Source: Chloroflexota bacterium (GTDB taxonomy: Bacteria; Chloroflexota; Dehalococcoidia; SM23-28-2; RBG-16-64-32). Taken from it: a DNA stretch of 6,241 nt. Positions 1-5,889 of this stretch are shown in pieces. Numbering within the stretch: the stretch's first letter is position 1; every line of letters begins with the position of its first letter. The stretch spans positions 1 to 6,241 of the forward strand of contig JACPQO010000124.1 of assembly GCA_016190405.1 (NCBI GenBank). The letters run 5' to 3'. Both the position numbers and the translations under genes were made by a program. The notes beneath the pieces are model-generated. The model had not been told where the DNA came from and did not search any database. It saw only the letters and a list, made by a program, of their open reading frames with translations.

Positions 1-1
1 C

Positions 2-472
2 CTGCGGGACTCCTACCTGGACACGCCCTACAACCACGCCTGCACCCTCCGCCGCATCCTGGAAGCCTGCCCTGAGCCTGGTGAAGGGGCGGCGCCGGTG
101 GTGCAGGTGGGGCTGCGCAGCGCCGAACGGGAGGAGCATGACTACATCCGCGAGCAGGGCCTCCCCTTCTACAGCCCGCAGGAGTACCGCCGCCTGGGCC
201 CCCAGGGCATCGCCGACCAGCTATCGGATGACGTCTACATCACCATCGACCTGGACGCCTTCGACCCGTCGCAGGTGGCGGCCGTGGGCACGCCGGAGCC
301 CGGCGGCCTCCTCTGGGACGAGGTCAGCGAGCTGCTGGCCGAGGTGGCCCGCCGCAGGCGCATCGTGGGCTTCGACGTGACGGAGCTGGCACCCTCCCTG
401 GGCCCGCGGGCCAACGCCCAGCTCGCCGCCAGGCTAACGTACCGGCTGATAGGGCTGGCAGTGAGGGAATAG
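2..472 (+). CDS. Agmatinase/arginase-family ureohydrolase, C-terminal part (5' end outside window)
   Basis: Open from the left edge in the frame beginning at base 2 and ending in TAG at 470-472, so about 156 C-terminal residues are present. Seen in sequence: the metal-binding stretch TIDLDAFDPS, with Asp codons at 248-250, 254-256 and 263-265 (the D-x-D-x(2)-D signature of the family), followed by GTPEPGG, typical of agmatinases; and FDVTELAPS near the C-terminus, matching the conserved D-V-x-E-x-x-P segment whose Glu contacts the guanidino substrate. HACTLRRI near the left edge is also family-like. Family knowledge: ureohydrolases use a binuclear Mn centre to release urea from guanidino compounds; agmatinase makes putrescine from agmatine in the cytoplasm. 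Substrate cannot be fixed without the N-terminal half. An ATG at 98 is internal, because homology begins upstream of it. The segment CPEPGEG at bases 68-88 coincides with a near-copy of the dispersed repeat found at 488-506 and may be a small in-frame insertion. Confidence 0.88.
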   Translation: MRDSYLDTPYNHACTLRRILEACPEPGEGAAPVVQVGLRSAEREEHDYIREQGLPFYSPQEYRRLGPQGIADQLSDDVYITIDLDAFDPSQVAAVGTPEPGGLLWDEVSELLAEVARRRRIVGFDVTELAPSLGPRANAQLAARLTYRLIGLAVRE

Positions 473-487
473 GTAGGTTCCCGCTCG

Positions 488-506
488 TCCTGAGCCTGTC
501 GAAGGA
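488..506. repeat. Dispersed palindrome-like intergenic repeat (TCCTGAGCCTGTCGAAGGA)
   Basis: A 19-nt quasi-palindromic element with complementary TCCT/AGGA ends, in the gap between the convergent ureohydrolase and DinB genes. From memory this sequence type recurs as a dispersed intergenic element in many high-GC bacterial genomes; I cannot confirm that without a search. A 15/19 match is present at 70-88 inside the ureohydrolase gene. Function unknown. Confidence 0.5.
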
Positions 507-546
507 TGAGTGGAGCCAGGTGAGCGCGAATTCGTGACGCCCTGCT

Positions 547-564
547 GGCGACCTGAAGGTCGCC
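547..564. repeat. Perfect 8-bp inverted repeat between convergent genes (REP-like or bidirectional terminator)
   Basis: GGCGACCT and AGGTCGCC flank a 2-nt centre (or a 7-bp stem with a TGAA tetraloop). It lies two bases beyond the DinB stop codon (minus strand) and 74 bases beyond the ureohydrolase stop (plus strand). The position suits a bidirectional terminator, but no T-tract follows on either strand, so a dispersed repeat or an mRNA 3'-end stabiliser is equally possible. Confidence 0.45.
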
Positions 565-565
565 G

Positions 566-1027
566 CTACATCTGCCCCCGGAGACCCGCTATCTGCTCGG
601 TGTGTTCCCGCGCGTGCAGCGCCATGCGCTCGGCGCGGCTGGCGACGGTGACCCGGCCTTGCTCGGGGTGGGTGCCGCCGCGCTGCCATTGCTCGTCGGA
701 CAGGCGCTCTAGCTGGTAGGCCAGGCCGCCCCAGAAGGCGCGCACGGCCGTGCGGACGCGACGCGGGTCATCGCCCTGGTAGTCGCGCTCGCGGGCCAGC
801 GCCTCCTGGTCGTACGGCGCCAGGGCCGGCTCGTCTTCCTCCACGAGGCGCCGGACGCGCCGCCCCTCGATCTCCGCCGAATCCCGCAGGTGACACAGCA
901 CCTCCAGGATCGACCAGGCGTCCGGCGACGGCCGCCGCCGCAGGTCATCGTCCGGCAGCCCCTCCAGGAGGGCGTCCAGGGCGTCCGGCAGCCCCCGGAT
1001 GGCGGCGGTGATCTCCTCGCGGTTCAT
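566..1027 (-). CDS. DinB-family (DinB/YfiT-like) putative metalloprotein, 153 aa
   Basis: Four-helix-bundle DinB-type protein. Seen in sequence: a histidine triad arranged as in DinB_2 proteins, with His46 in VLCHLRDS and His138/His142 in ALHAREHTEQI (H-x3-H), plus the typical DAWSILEVLCHL segment after a helix rich in acidic and leucine residues. Known of the family: the three His bind a divalent metal, often Zn or Ni. Several relatives are thiol-dependent transferases (bacillithiol, mycothiol) or DNA-damage induced, but most have no known reaction, so no substrate is assigned. Start: the frame stays open upstream to 1093, but the residues before Met at 1027 are low-complexity repeat translation, and the family N-terminus fits MNREEITAAI. 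No Shine-Dalgarno precedes 1027; instead an extended -10 box sits 7 nt upstream, implying a leaderless mRNA. Stop is TAG (568-566). It is transcribed in the same direction as the kinase gene upstream but separated by 103 nt. Confidence 0.82.
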   Translation of the reverse strand: MNREEITAAIRGLPDALDALLEGLPDDDLRRRPSPDAWSILEVLCHLRDSAEIEGRRVRRLVEEDEPALAPYDQEALARERDYQGDDPRRVRTAVRAFWGGLAYQLERLSDEQWQRGGTHPEQGRVTVASRAERMALHAREHTEQIAGLRGQM

Positions 1028-1034
1028 GGACGTG

Positions 1035-1043
1035 ATTATATCA
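1035..1043 (-). promoter_or_regulatory. Extended -10 promoter element of the DinB gene (TGATATAAT)
   Basis: On the minus strand the sequence reads TG-A-TATAAT, a perfect extended -10 (TGnTATAAT). Seven bases separate it from the ATG at 1027, which places the expected transcription start at or within a base or two of the start codon. No good -35 is seen (CATCGG at a 17-bp spacing), which is tolerated by extended -10 promoters. Confidence 0.6.
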
Positions 1044-1046
1044 GCC

Positions 1047-1108
1047 GCGGATGAGCGCCGATGAAACACAGAGAATTCAAATCTGTGAACCATCTGTGCT
1101 AATCTGTG
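1047..1108. repeat. Degenerate short tandem repeats (GCSGATGA x2, ATCTGTG x3)
   Basis: Two copies of GCGGATGA/GCCGATGA start at 1047 and 1057, followed by three copies of ATCTGTG starting at 1081, 1092 and 1102. The unit spacing is 10-11 bp, close to one helical turn. The stretch fills most of the gap between the kinase stop (1131) and the DinB start (1027) and is lower in GC than the surroundings. From memory, similar degenerate strings occur as dispersed non-coding repeats in environmental bacteria; protein binding is possible but unproven. Confidence 0.45.
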
Positions 1109-1130
1109 GCCAATCGGGGGCCGGGCGGGG

Positions 1131-2030
1131 TTACCGGCAGACGATCTGCGGATGTTCCCGCAGGCGCGCCTCGATCTGCCCGCGATCCGGAATGGCCGAG
1201 GTGCCCTCGCCCTCGACGACGAAGGAGGCGGCGCAGGAAGCGAAGCGCGTCGCCTCCCACACGTCGCCGCACTCCCACAGGCGGATCAGGAAGCCCGCCG
1301 CGAAGACGTCGCCGGCCCCCGTCAGGTCCACCGCCCGCGCCGGGAAGGCGCCGATGTGCCGCCAGGCGCCTCCGTGGCGGACCTCCGCGCCGCGCTCACC
1401 GCGCGTGAAGGCCAGTGTCTCCACCTGGGCGCTCCACTCCTGCAGGGCGGCCGCCGTCTCTTCCGGCAGCAGGTCCTCGTCGGACACGAACAGGGCGCCG
1501 GCGTGTCGCAGAATGGGCGCGGCCTGCCAGCGGGCCGGCGGCACCGGCCGCACCCGCGTGTCGGCGGCTATTTCGCGTAGCCAGCCCTGGGCGCAGGCCC
1601 CCAGCAGGGAGCCGGGAAAGCAGCCGGCCAGTGAGGCGTCGATCTCCGCGGCCACCGGGCCCAGCAGGACTATCGGGGTCTGCCTCCACTCCTGGGGCAG
1701 GTGTTCAGCGGTCAGGCTGACGGCCCGCCGGGGCATGTACTGGTGGCGATGGCCGTCGCTGTAGACGTTGCGGATGCGGGTAGTCTTAGGGCTGGGGACA
1801 ACCCTGCTCTCGATGGCCGGCAGGAGCTCGTCCAGGGGCAGGTCAGGCGCGGCGGCGGTGAGCACGGCGGTGCGCAGGCCCAGGCTACGCGCCAGATGGG
1901 AGGCGTAGGCCACCGTGCCCCCCAACCGCCAGGGGCCGTCCTCTTCGGGGGTCAGGAGGTCCTGGACGGCGTGGCCGGCGACCAGGAACTGAGGCGGGTC
2001 CGCCCGCGGCCCGCGCTGACGGGGCGGCAT
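1131..2030 (-). CDS. PfkB/ribokinase-family carbohydrate kinase, 299 aa
   Basis: Cytoplasmic ATP-dependent sugar or nucleoside kinase of the PfkB family. Seen in sequence: the C-terminal signature DLTGAGDVFAAGF at residues 235-247, containing the anion-hole GAG and the catalytic Asp241; an N-terminal beta strand FLVAGHAVQDLL; and LGGTVAYASHLARSLGL (from residue 36), the family's glycine-rich substrate region followed by a helix. The length is normal for the family. The substrate cannot be predicted, since the N-terminal motif departs from the ribokinase GGKGAN consensus. Start: ATG at 2030 overlaps the jag stop as TGATG, giving translational coupling, with GGGGCG just upstream. An ATG at 2066 would add 12 Pro/Gly/Ala residues and extend the overlap with jag, so it is disfavoured. 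Stop TAA (1133-1131). It is the last gene of the rpmH-jag train; a relationship between its reaction and membrane insertion is not evident. Confidence 0.88.
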   Translation of the reverse strand: MPPRQRGPRADPPQFLVAGHAVQDLLTPEEDGPWRLGGTVAYASHLARSLGLRTAVLTAAAPDLPLDELLPAIESRVVPSPKTTRIRNVYSDGHRHQYMPRRAVSLTAEHLPQEWRQTPIVLLGPVAAEIDASLAGCFPGSLLGACAQGWLREIAADTRVRPVPPARWQAAPILRHAGALFVSDEDLLPEETAAALQEWSAQVETLAFTRGERGAEVRHGGAWRHIGAFPARAVDLTGAGDVFAAGFLIRLWECGDVWEATRFASCAASFVVEGEGTSAIPDRGQIEARLREHPQIVCR

Positions 2031-2812
2031 CAGCGCCCCAGCGGGCGCCCCTGGCCCTCCGGCCACCCCGATCGCGGCGACCGTCGCGGCTGGATCACCA
2101 CCCTGCGGTCCTCGCCCGAGCCGACGGAGCCGGTGGCTACGCCGGGGTCGTCGACCAGGGCCAGGTGGATGAGGCGACGTTCGGCGGCGGGCATGGGCTC
2201 CAGGGTGAACGGCCGGCCTGTCTGCCGCACGCGGTCGGCCATGCGCAGGGCCAGGCCCTGGAGGGACTCCTCGCGGCGGCGGTGGTAGTGCTCGGCGTCC
2301 ACGCTGACCAGCACCTTGCCGCCCGTCTTGCGGCTAAGCATGAGGTTGACCACGTACTGCAAGGAGGCCAGGGTGCTGCCCCGGCGGCCGATGAGCAGGC
2401 CCAGGTCCTCGCCGTCGATGTCCAGCACGGCGCTGGCCCGGCCCAGGCCATCGCCCGGGGTCTCCGGGGCCCGCACCGATATCTGGGCGTCGATACCCGC
2501 CAGCTCCAGGATGTTCTTCAGGTGTTCGGCCGCCAGCTCCACCTCCGGCGAATCGATGTCCTTCACTTCGACCGCCTCTGCCGCCGCCTCGACCGCTACC
2601 TCTTCCTCCTCGCCGCTGGGCATGGGACGCGCCAGCCCCTCTTCCAGGGCGGTCACGCGCACACGGGCCTGCTCGCCGCCCAGGCCGAACAGCCCGGGTT
2701 TGCCCACGGTCAGGATCTCGATGTCGACCTGGTTGCGCTTCAGGCCCAGCTCTTCCAGGGCGATATCGATGGCCTCATCGACGGTTTTTGCGCTTACCTC
2801 TACGCTTTCCAT
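2030..2812 (-). CDS. jag: RNA-binding protein KhpB/Jag (Jag_N, KH and R3H domains), 260 aa
   Basis: Three-domain single-stranded nucleic-acid-binding protein. Residues 1-53 form a Jag_N domain (SVEVSAKTVDEAIDIALEEL and the GKPGLFGLG turn). Residues about 60-88 are an acidic Glu/Ala/Val-rich linker. Residues about 90-172 are a KH domain with the GxxG loop as GRRG (142-145) in LLIGRRGSTLASLQYVVN. Residues about 178-243 are R3H, with ERRLIH supplying the Arg212-x3-His216 signature, followed by SVGSGEDRRVVIQP. Family knowledge: KhpB works with KhpA as an RNA chaperone linked to cell division and elongation in Firmicutes, and is classically encoded next to yidC. The start ATG (2812-2810) matches the conserved N-terminus, has a poly-G Shine-Dalgarno-like run (AGGGGGGG) just upstream, and lies inside yidC, giving a 38-nt overlap. 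The final 17 residues past R3H are basic and Gly/Pro-rich. Stop TGA overlaps the kinase start. Confidence 0.95.
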   Translation of the reverse strand: MESVEVSAKTVDEAIDIALEELGLKRNQVDIEILTVGKPGLFGLGGEQARVRVTALEEGLARPMPSGEEEEVAVEAAAEAVEVKDIDSPEVELAAEHLKNILELAGIDAQISVRAPETPGDGLGRASAVLDIDGEDLGLLIGRRGSTLASLQYVVNLMLSRKTGGKVLVSVDAEHYHRRREESLQGLALRMADRVRQTGRPFTLEPMPAAERRLIHLALVDDPGVATGSVGSGEDRRVVIQPRRSPRSGWPEGQGRPLGR

Positions 2813-3782
2813 GGCCCCCCCTGGCTCTTGCTGACCGGGGAGCCGTGAGGGCGGGCTCCCCGTTATCCTCTTCTTTCTCCTGCTTGTCCTGCTCCGCCGG
2901 CGCCGGCCGTTTGGCCGCCGGCGTCTGGGCCGGCGTGGGAAACAGGAGCTGTCGCCAGCTCAGGGCCCGGCGGCCGTACACGTAGTAGCTGGCGAACAGG
3001 CTGAACACGTTGGAAGCCACCCAGTATACCCCCACCCCACTGGGCAGCGTCAGGGTGATCCAGACCATCATCAGCGGCATCATCCAGGTCATCATCTGCT
3101 GCTGTTGCTGCTGCTGCGCGCTCATGGAAGGCGTCTGTGTGAGCCGCGTCTGCACGTAAGTGGAGATGCCCACCAGCAGGGGCAAGATGAATGTACTGTC
3201 CGCCTTGCCCAGGTTCAGCCACAGGAAGTGCTGGTCCAGGGGCACGTCCCGCGCCAGGAACGACCATGGGTAGAGCCGCCCCGACAGGCCCAGCATGCTC
3301 TCCGGGCTGCCGCCCACCAGATGGACCAGCGCCCGGTACAATGCGATGAAGACGACCATCTGAATGGCCATCGGGACCACACAACCCAGGGGGTTGATGT
3401 TGAACTCCCGGTACAGCTTCAGCATCTCCTCTTGCCGGCGCTTGGGGTCCTTGTACTTCTTCTGGATCTCCTGCATCCTCGGCGAGGCCGCCTGCATGGC
3501 CCGCGTGGACTGCAGCTGCCGCACGGTGAAGGGGATGGTGGCCAGCCGCAGCGCCACGGTGAACACGATGATGGCCACCCCCAACTGGCCGAAGACAAGG
3601 ATGTCCAGGACCACCAGGGCGTTTATGAGGGGGTTGATGAACAGAGTGTTCCAGGGGTCCTGCCCCGAGGCGGCCATGAGGAAGATCGCCAGCGCCACCC
3701 CTACCACGATGGCGAGCGGCATGGCATTGGCCGGGCGCCCTCCTTTGGCGGCGGCTGGGGCGGCAGCGCGACGCTCGCTCAC
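2775..3782 (-). CDS. yidC: Membrane protein insertase YidC/Oxa1/SpoIIIJ family, 335 aa
   Basis: Inserts and folds membrane proteins, alone or with SecYEG. Seen in sequence: an N-terminal hydrophobic segment (about 22-38) without a large periplasmic domain, hence the Gram-positive/organelle-like form; the core TM1 with FTVALRLATIPFT, where Arg79 is the conserved positively charged groove residue; the charged cytoplasmic hairpin (about 88-130) with QLQSTRAMQ and ending in NINPLGC; TM2 about 132-154; and further TM segments at about 196-213, 231-247 and 249-269. An uninterrupted Gln run (223-229, from a CAG/CAA microsatellite at 3096-3116) precedes a Met-rich segment MMTWMMPLMM. The C-terminal tail (about 285-335) is Lys/Arg-rich, a type of tail known in some YidC/Oxa1 proteins to contact the ribosome. 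The start is GTG at 3782, overlapping the upstream TGA as GTGA, with AGGTGAGG as Shine-Dalgarno. No lipobox is visible at the N-terminus. Confidence 0.95.
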   Translation of the reverse strand: MSERRAAAPAAAKGGRPANAMPLAIVVGVALAIFLMAASGQDPWNTLFINPLINALVVLDILVFGQLGVAIIVFTVALRLATIPFTVRQLQSTRAMQAASPRMQEIQKKYKDPKRRQEEMLKLYREFNINPLGCVVPMAIQMVVFIALYRALVHLVGGSPESMLGLSGRLYPWSFLARDVPLDQHFLWLNLGKADSTFILPLLVGISTYVQTRLTQTPSMSAQQQQQQQMMTWMMPLMMVWITLTLPSGVGVYWVASNVFSLFASYYVYGRRALSWRQLLFPTPAQTPAAKRPAPAEQDKQEKEEDNGEPALTAPRSARARGGHGKRRGKRKNRR

Positions 3783-4957
3783 GGCTTCCTCACCTGCACG
3801 GGGCTGCTGACCCCGGCCGCCGGGTCGATGCGGTACAGGTTGCCGCCCTGGGCCACGATGAGCACCTGGTCATCCAGCAGGATGGGATCGGCCAGGACGG
3901 TCTTGGCCAGGATGGCGGGCCCCGACCACTTCAGCGTTCCCGTCGCCGGGTCCAGGCCGTAGACGTTGCCGCTCTTGTCCACCACGATGAGCACGTCCCC
4001 GGCCAGCAACGGCGATGAGCGCACCTGTGCCTCGGCCTTGAAGGGCTGGCCCCACACCGGTTCGCCGGTGGCAACGTCCAGAGCGTATACCTTGCCGTCC
4101 AGGTTGGGGACATAGATTCTGCCGTCCGCCACCAGGGGGCGTCCCCAGAACCAGCTGTCCGCCTTGAAGGCGGGCCATTTCTCCTTCCCGGTCTGCCGGT
4201 CCAGGGCATACAGCCTCTTATCGATGCCGCCCACCAGGAGCGTGTTCACGTCGGCCAGGACGGGATCCATGATCAGACCCGCGTCGGCCTGGAACGGCTT
4301 ATCCCACACCGGCTCCAGGGTCGTCTCGTCCAGCGCGTACAGCTTTCCGTTGACGGAGGACACGTACAGCACGGAGTCCGCCACCAGAGGCGTGGCCCAG
4401 ATGCTGTCCCCGGCGTCGTCGAAGCGGTCCTTCTCGCTCCCGTCCTCGATGTCCAGGGCGTACAGTTTGCCGTCGTCGGAGCCCACGAACAGCCTTGCAC
4501 GCTCGGGATGATCCTTGGGGTCGGGGTCAAACAGCGCCACGCCGCCGATGATGGGCCCGCCTGTGGGGAAGGACCATTTCAGCGACCCGTCCAGAGAGCT
4601 CAGGGCGTACACGTTGCCGTCGTAGGCGCCGAAGTAGACGGTGTCTCTGGTTACAACGGGCGCACCGTATATCGCCTCCAGGTCAAGCCTCTTCCCCTCC
4701 TCAGTATCGGGCGGGAACACCCACTTGGTGGCGAAGTCCGTCGGGTCCAGGGCCGCCATCTTCCCCCGCTGCGTGCTGACGTACAGCGTGCCGTCGGCCA
4801 GTATAGGGCCGGCCCAGCCCTGGGGACGGCTGACCGAGGCACAGCCGGCGGCGATGATGACGAAGGCAGCCAGGACCGCCAGCCACGCCAGAGACCTCGT
4901 CCTGAACCGTGGGCGCGCCAGCCTCAGGCTAATGCCGAACGGATGCCTGGGGCCCAT
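3779..4957 (-). CDS. PQQ-type beta-propeller lipoprotein (BamB-like), 392 aa
   Basis: Predicted exported, lipid-anchored eight-bladed propeller. Seen in sequence: a basic N-terminus, a hydrophobic stretch (residues about 23-38) ending FVIIAAGC, so Cys39 is the likely lipidated residue (Ala at -3 is permitted though less common); then eight repeats of the kind D-x-(V/L)-Y-V-x(4-5)-G-x-(V/L)-YALD-x(2)-TG-x(3)-W, for example around residues 55, 105, 155, 195, 238, 279, 321 and 362. Such repeats build a structural propeller and do not by themselves show PQQ binding or enzyme activity. BamB in Proteobacteria is an outer-membrane assembly lipoprotein; here the gene lies between yidD and yidC and is coupled to yidC by a GTGA overlap, so a role in membrane or cell-surface protein biogenesis is a reasonable inference. 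Start: ATG at 4957 gives a proper signal peptide; a frame open to 5095 would overlap yidD and is rejected. AAGGAGG lies 16 nt upstream, unusually far. Confidence 0.88.
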   Translation of the reverse strand: MGPRHPFGISLRLARPRFRTRSLAWLAVLAAFVIIAAGCASVSRPQGWAGPILADGTLYVSTQRGKMAALDPTDFATKWVFPPDTEEGKRLDLEAIYGAPVVTRDTVYFGAYDGNVYALSSLDGSLKWSFPTGGPIIGGVALFDPDPKDHPERARLFVGSDDGKLYALDIEDGSEKDRFDDAGDSIWATPLVADSVLYVSSVNGKLYALDETTLEPVWDKPFQADAGLIMDPVLADVNTLLVGGIDKRLYALDRQTGKEKWPAFKADSWFWGRPLVADGRIYVPNLDGKVYALDVATGEPVWGQPFKAEAQVRSSPLLAGDVLIVVDKSGNVYGLDPATGTLKWSGPAILAKTVLADPILLDDQVLIVAQGGNLYRIDPAAGVSSPVQVRKP

Positions 4958-5022
4958 CGAGTGGATCGTCTCTCCTCCTTGGTAGCTCTGCCTGCCGGCC
5001 GGACTGTCCCAACGCGCCCGGA

Positions 5023-5232
5023 TCAAGGCACGGGGTCGTAGCCCCCCCGGTTGAACGGGTTGCAGCGGATTAATCGCAAAAGCGTGAGCCAGCACCCCCT
5101 GGCGACACCGTGGCGCTCGATCGCCTCGTAGCCGTAGTGGGAGCAGGTGGGCTGGAACCGACAGGCGGCGGGCCGCGACGGCGACAGGTAGCGCTGATAG
5201 AGCCGGATGAGGCCCAGGGCCAGGCGTTTCAC
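5023..5232 (-). CDS. yidD: Membrane protein insertion efficiency factor YidD, 69 aa
   Basis: Small membrane-associated protein that helps YidC-dependent insertion. Seen in sequence: the amphipathic N-terminus MKRLALGLIRLYQRYLSP, the cysteine core CRFQPTCSHYGYEAIERHG (Cys24 and Cys30), and the C-terminal RCNPFNRGGYDPVP, all hallmarks of the family at normal length. The start is GTG at 5232, overlapping the rnpA stop as GTGA; GAGGAG lies 8 nt upstream inside rnpA. Stop TGA (5025-5023). The 65-nt gap to the next gene is the widest within this operon and carries that gene's Shine-Dalgarno. Confidence 0.95.
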   Translation of the reverse strand: MKRLALGLIRLYQRYLSPSRPAACRFQPTCSHYGYEAIERHGVARGCWLTLLRLIRCNPFNRGGYDPVP

Positions 5233-5588
5233 GACGTTGGCTCCTCGGCGCGCGTGCCCGGCTCGAGGATTCTGGCGCTGTTCAGCAGCTGGGCTACCGC
5301 CGTCTTCAGCTCCTGGAAGCTGGACCGCGCCGCCAGCGCCTTGGCCGAGATCACCAGGTCCCAGCCCGTGCGCAGGGGCAGCGAGCGCACGCCCTCGCGA
5401 AGGCGGCGGCGCACCAGGTTGCGCACCACCGCCTTGCCCACGCGTTTGCTGGTGACGAATCCGTAGCGGTTGTGGTCCAGCTGGTTGGCTAAGCTTCTCA
5501 GCACCAGTAACTCGTTGGCCCAGGTGCGGCCCTGGCGGAAGACGGCATCGAACTCCCTACGTCGGCGCAGCCGTAACTGTCTGCGCAT
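5229..5588 (-). CDS. rnpA: Ribonuclease P protein component, 119 aa
   Basis: Protein subunit that assists the RNase P ribozyme in maturing tRNA 5' ends. Seen in sequence: an N-terminal basic segment RLRRRREFDAVFRQGR; the central strand RYGFVTSKRVGKAVVRN; and the conserved RNR-type helix at about residues 54-68 (VVRNLVRRRLREGVR), followed by DLVISAKALA. Length is typical. The frame is open back to 5702, but that part overlaps rpmH in another frame; ATG at 5588 gives the standard N-terminus MRRQLRLRRRREF and lies 25 nt after the rpmH stop. Its Shine-Dalgarno is weak (GGGTCGGGG), consistent with translation helped by coupling to rpmH. Stop TGA overlaps the yidD GTG start. Confidence 0.95.
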   Translation of the reverse strand: MRRQLRLRRRREFDAVFRQGRTWANELLVLRSLANQLDHNRYGFVTSKRVGKAVVRNLVRRRLREGVRSLPLRTGWDLVISAKALAARSSFQELKTAVAQLLNSARILEPGTRAEEPTS

Positions 5589-5613
5589 GGCCCCGACCCG
5601 GGCGGGGGCCCGC

Positions 5614-5751
5614 TCAGACAGCGAGCCGCCACCTGCCCTTGAGCGCGCGACGCTTGAGGACTGCCTTGCCCCCCTTGTCGCTGTTCCTGGCCATAAAGCC
5701 ATGACGGCGCTTCCGGCGCAGCTTCTTGGGTTGATACGTCCGCTTGGGCAA
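5614..5751 (-). CDS. rpmH: 50S ribosomal protein L34, 45 aa, TTG start
   Basis: Large-subunit ribosomal protein. Translated directly from the minus strand: the N-terminal residues [18 protein letters not shown] match the nearly invariant L34 start, followed by [20 protein letters not shown] and the tail RWRLAV; more than a third of residues are Lys or Arg. The start codon is TTG (5751-5749), preceded by GGAGG (5762-5758) with 6-nt spacing, which supports initiation there; no ATG or GTG fits. The stop is TGA (5616-5614). Its small size and TTG start make it easy for automatic annotation to miss. It is the first gene of the rnpA-yidD-lipoprotein-yidC-jag train, as in most bacteria, but dnaA is not its divergent neighbour here. 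Confidence 0.96.
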   Translation of the reverse strand: MPKRTYQPKKLRRKRRHGFMARNSDKGGKAVLKRRALKGRWRLAV

Positions 5752-5780
5752 GGGGCTCCTCCGGCCTGCCTACAAAACCA

Positions 5781-5800
5781 CGCCTGCCCGTCGGCAGGCG
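5781..5800 (-). repeat. Perfect 8-bp hairpin in the rpmH leader
   Basis: CGCCTGCC and GGCAGGCG form a perfect inverted repeat with a 4-nt loop. It lies between the predicted rpmH transcription start (about 5820) and the rpmH Shine-Dalgarno (5762-5756), so it would be in the 5' untranslated RNA. No T-tract follows, so it does not look like a terminator; a leader structure or a dispersed palindromic element are the options. Confidence 0.45.
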
Positions 5801-5826
5801 GTCCCCGGATAGGATGGGGCTGCTAC

Positions 5827-5856
5827 ATTATAAGGTGGCCGTCCAGCGGGGGTCAA
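5827..5856 (-). promoter_or_regulatory. Sigma70-type promoter for the rpmH operon
   Basis: On the minus strand TTGACC (5856-5851) and TATAAT (5832-5827) are separated by 18 bp: a 5/6 -35 and a perfect -10. Transcription would start near 5820, giving a leader of about 68 nt before the rpmH TTG. A strong housekeeping promoter is what a ribosomal protein operon is expected to have. Confidence 0.75.
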
Positions 5857-5889
5857 CGAGTTCAGTGAAATCTGTAACGATCGCGCCGG

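Noticed and set aside
1028..1093. N-terminal extension of the DinB protein to an ATG at 1093
   Set aside because: The added residues translate degenerate repeat DNA, and an extended -10 promoter lies within the extension.
1051..1764. Long plus-strand open frames opposite the kinase, jag, yidC and lipoprotein genes
   Set aside because: Arg/Pro/Ala-rich shadow frames of high-GC coding DNA with no recognisable domains; the minus-strand genes explain these regions.
2031..2066. Upstream start of the PfkB kinase at 2066
   Set aside because: It adds only Gly/Pro/Ala residues without family similarity, while 2030 gives a TGATG coupled start.
3096..3116. CTG/CAG trinucleotide run as a repeat element
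   Set aside because: It is an in-frame polyglutamine stretch of YidC in a loop before a Met-rich segment; only seven codons and not otherwise unusual.
4958..5095. Upstream start of the propeller lipoprotein at 5095
   Set aside because: It would overlap yidD by over 70 nt and put 46 residues before an otherwise normal lipoprotein signal peptide.
5589..5702. Upstream start of rnpA at 5702
   Set aside because: It overlaps most of rpmH in another frame, and the RnpA family N-terminus begins at 5588.
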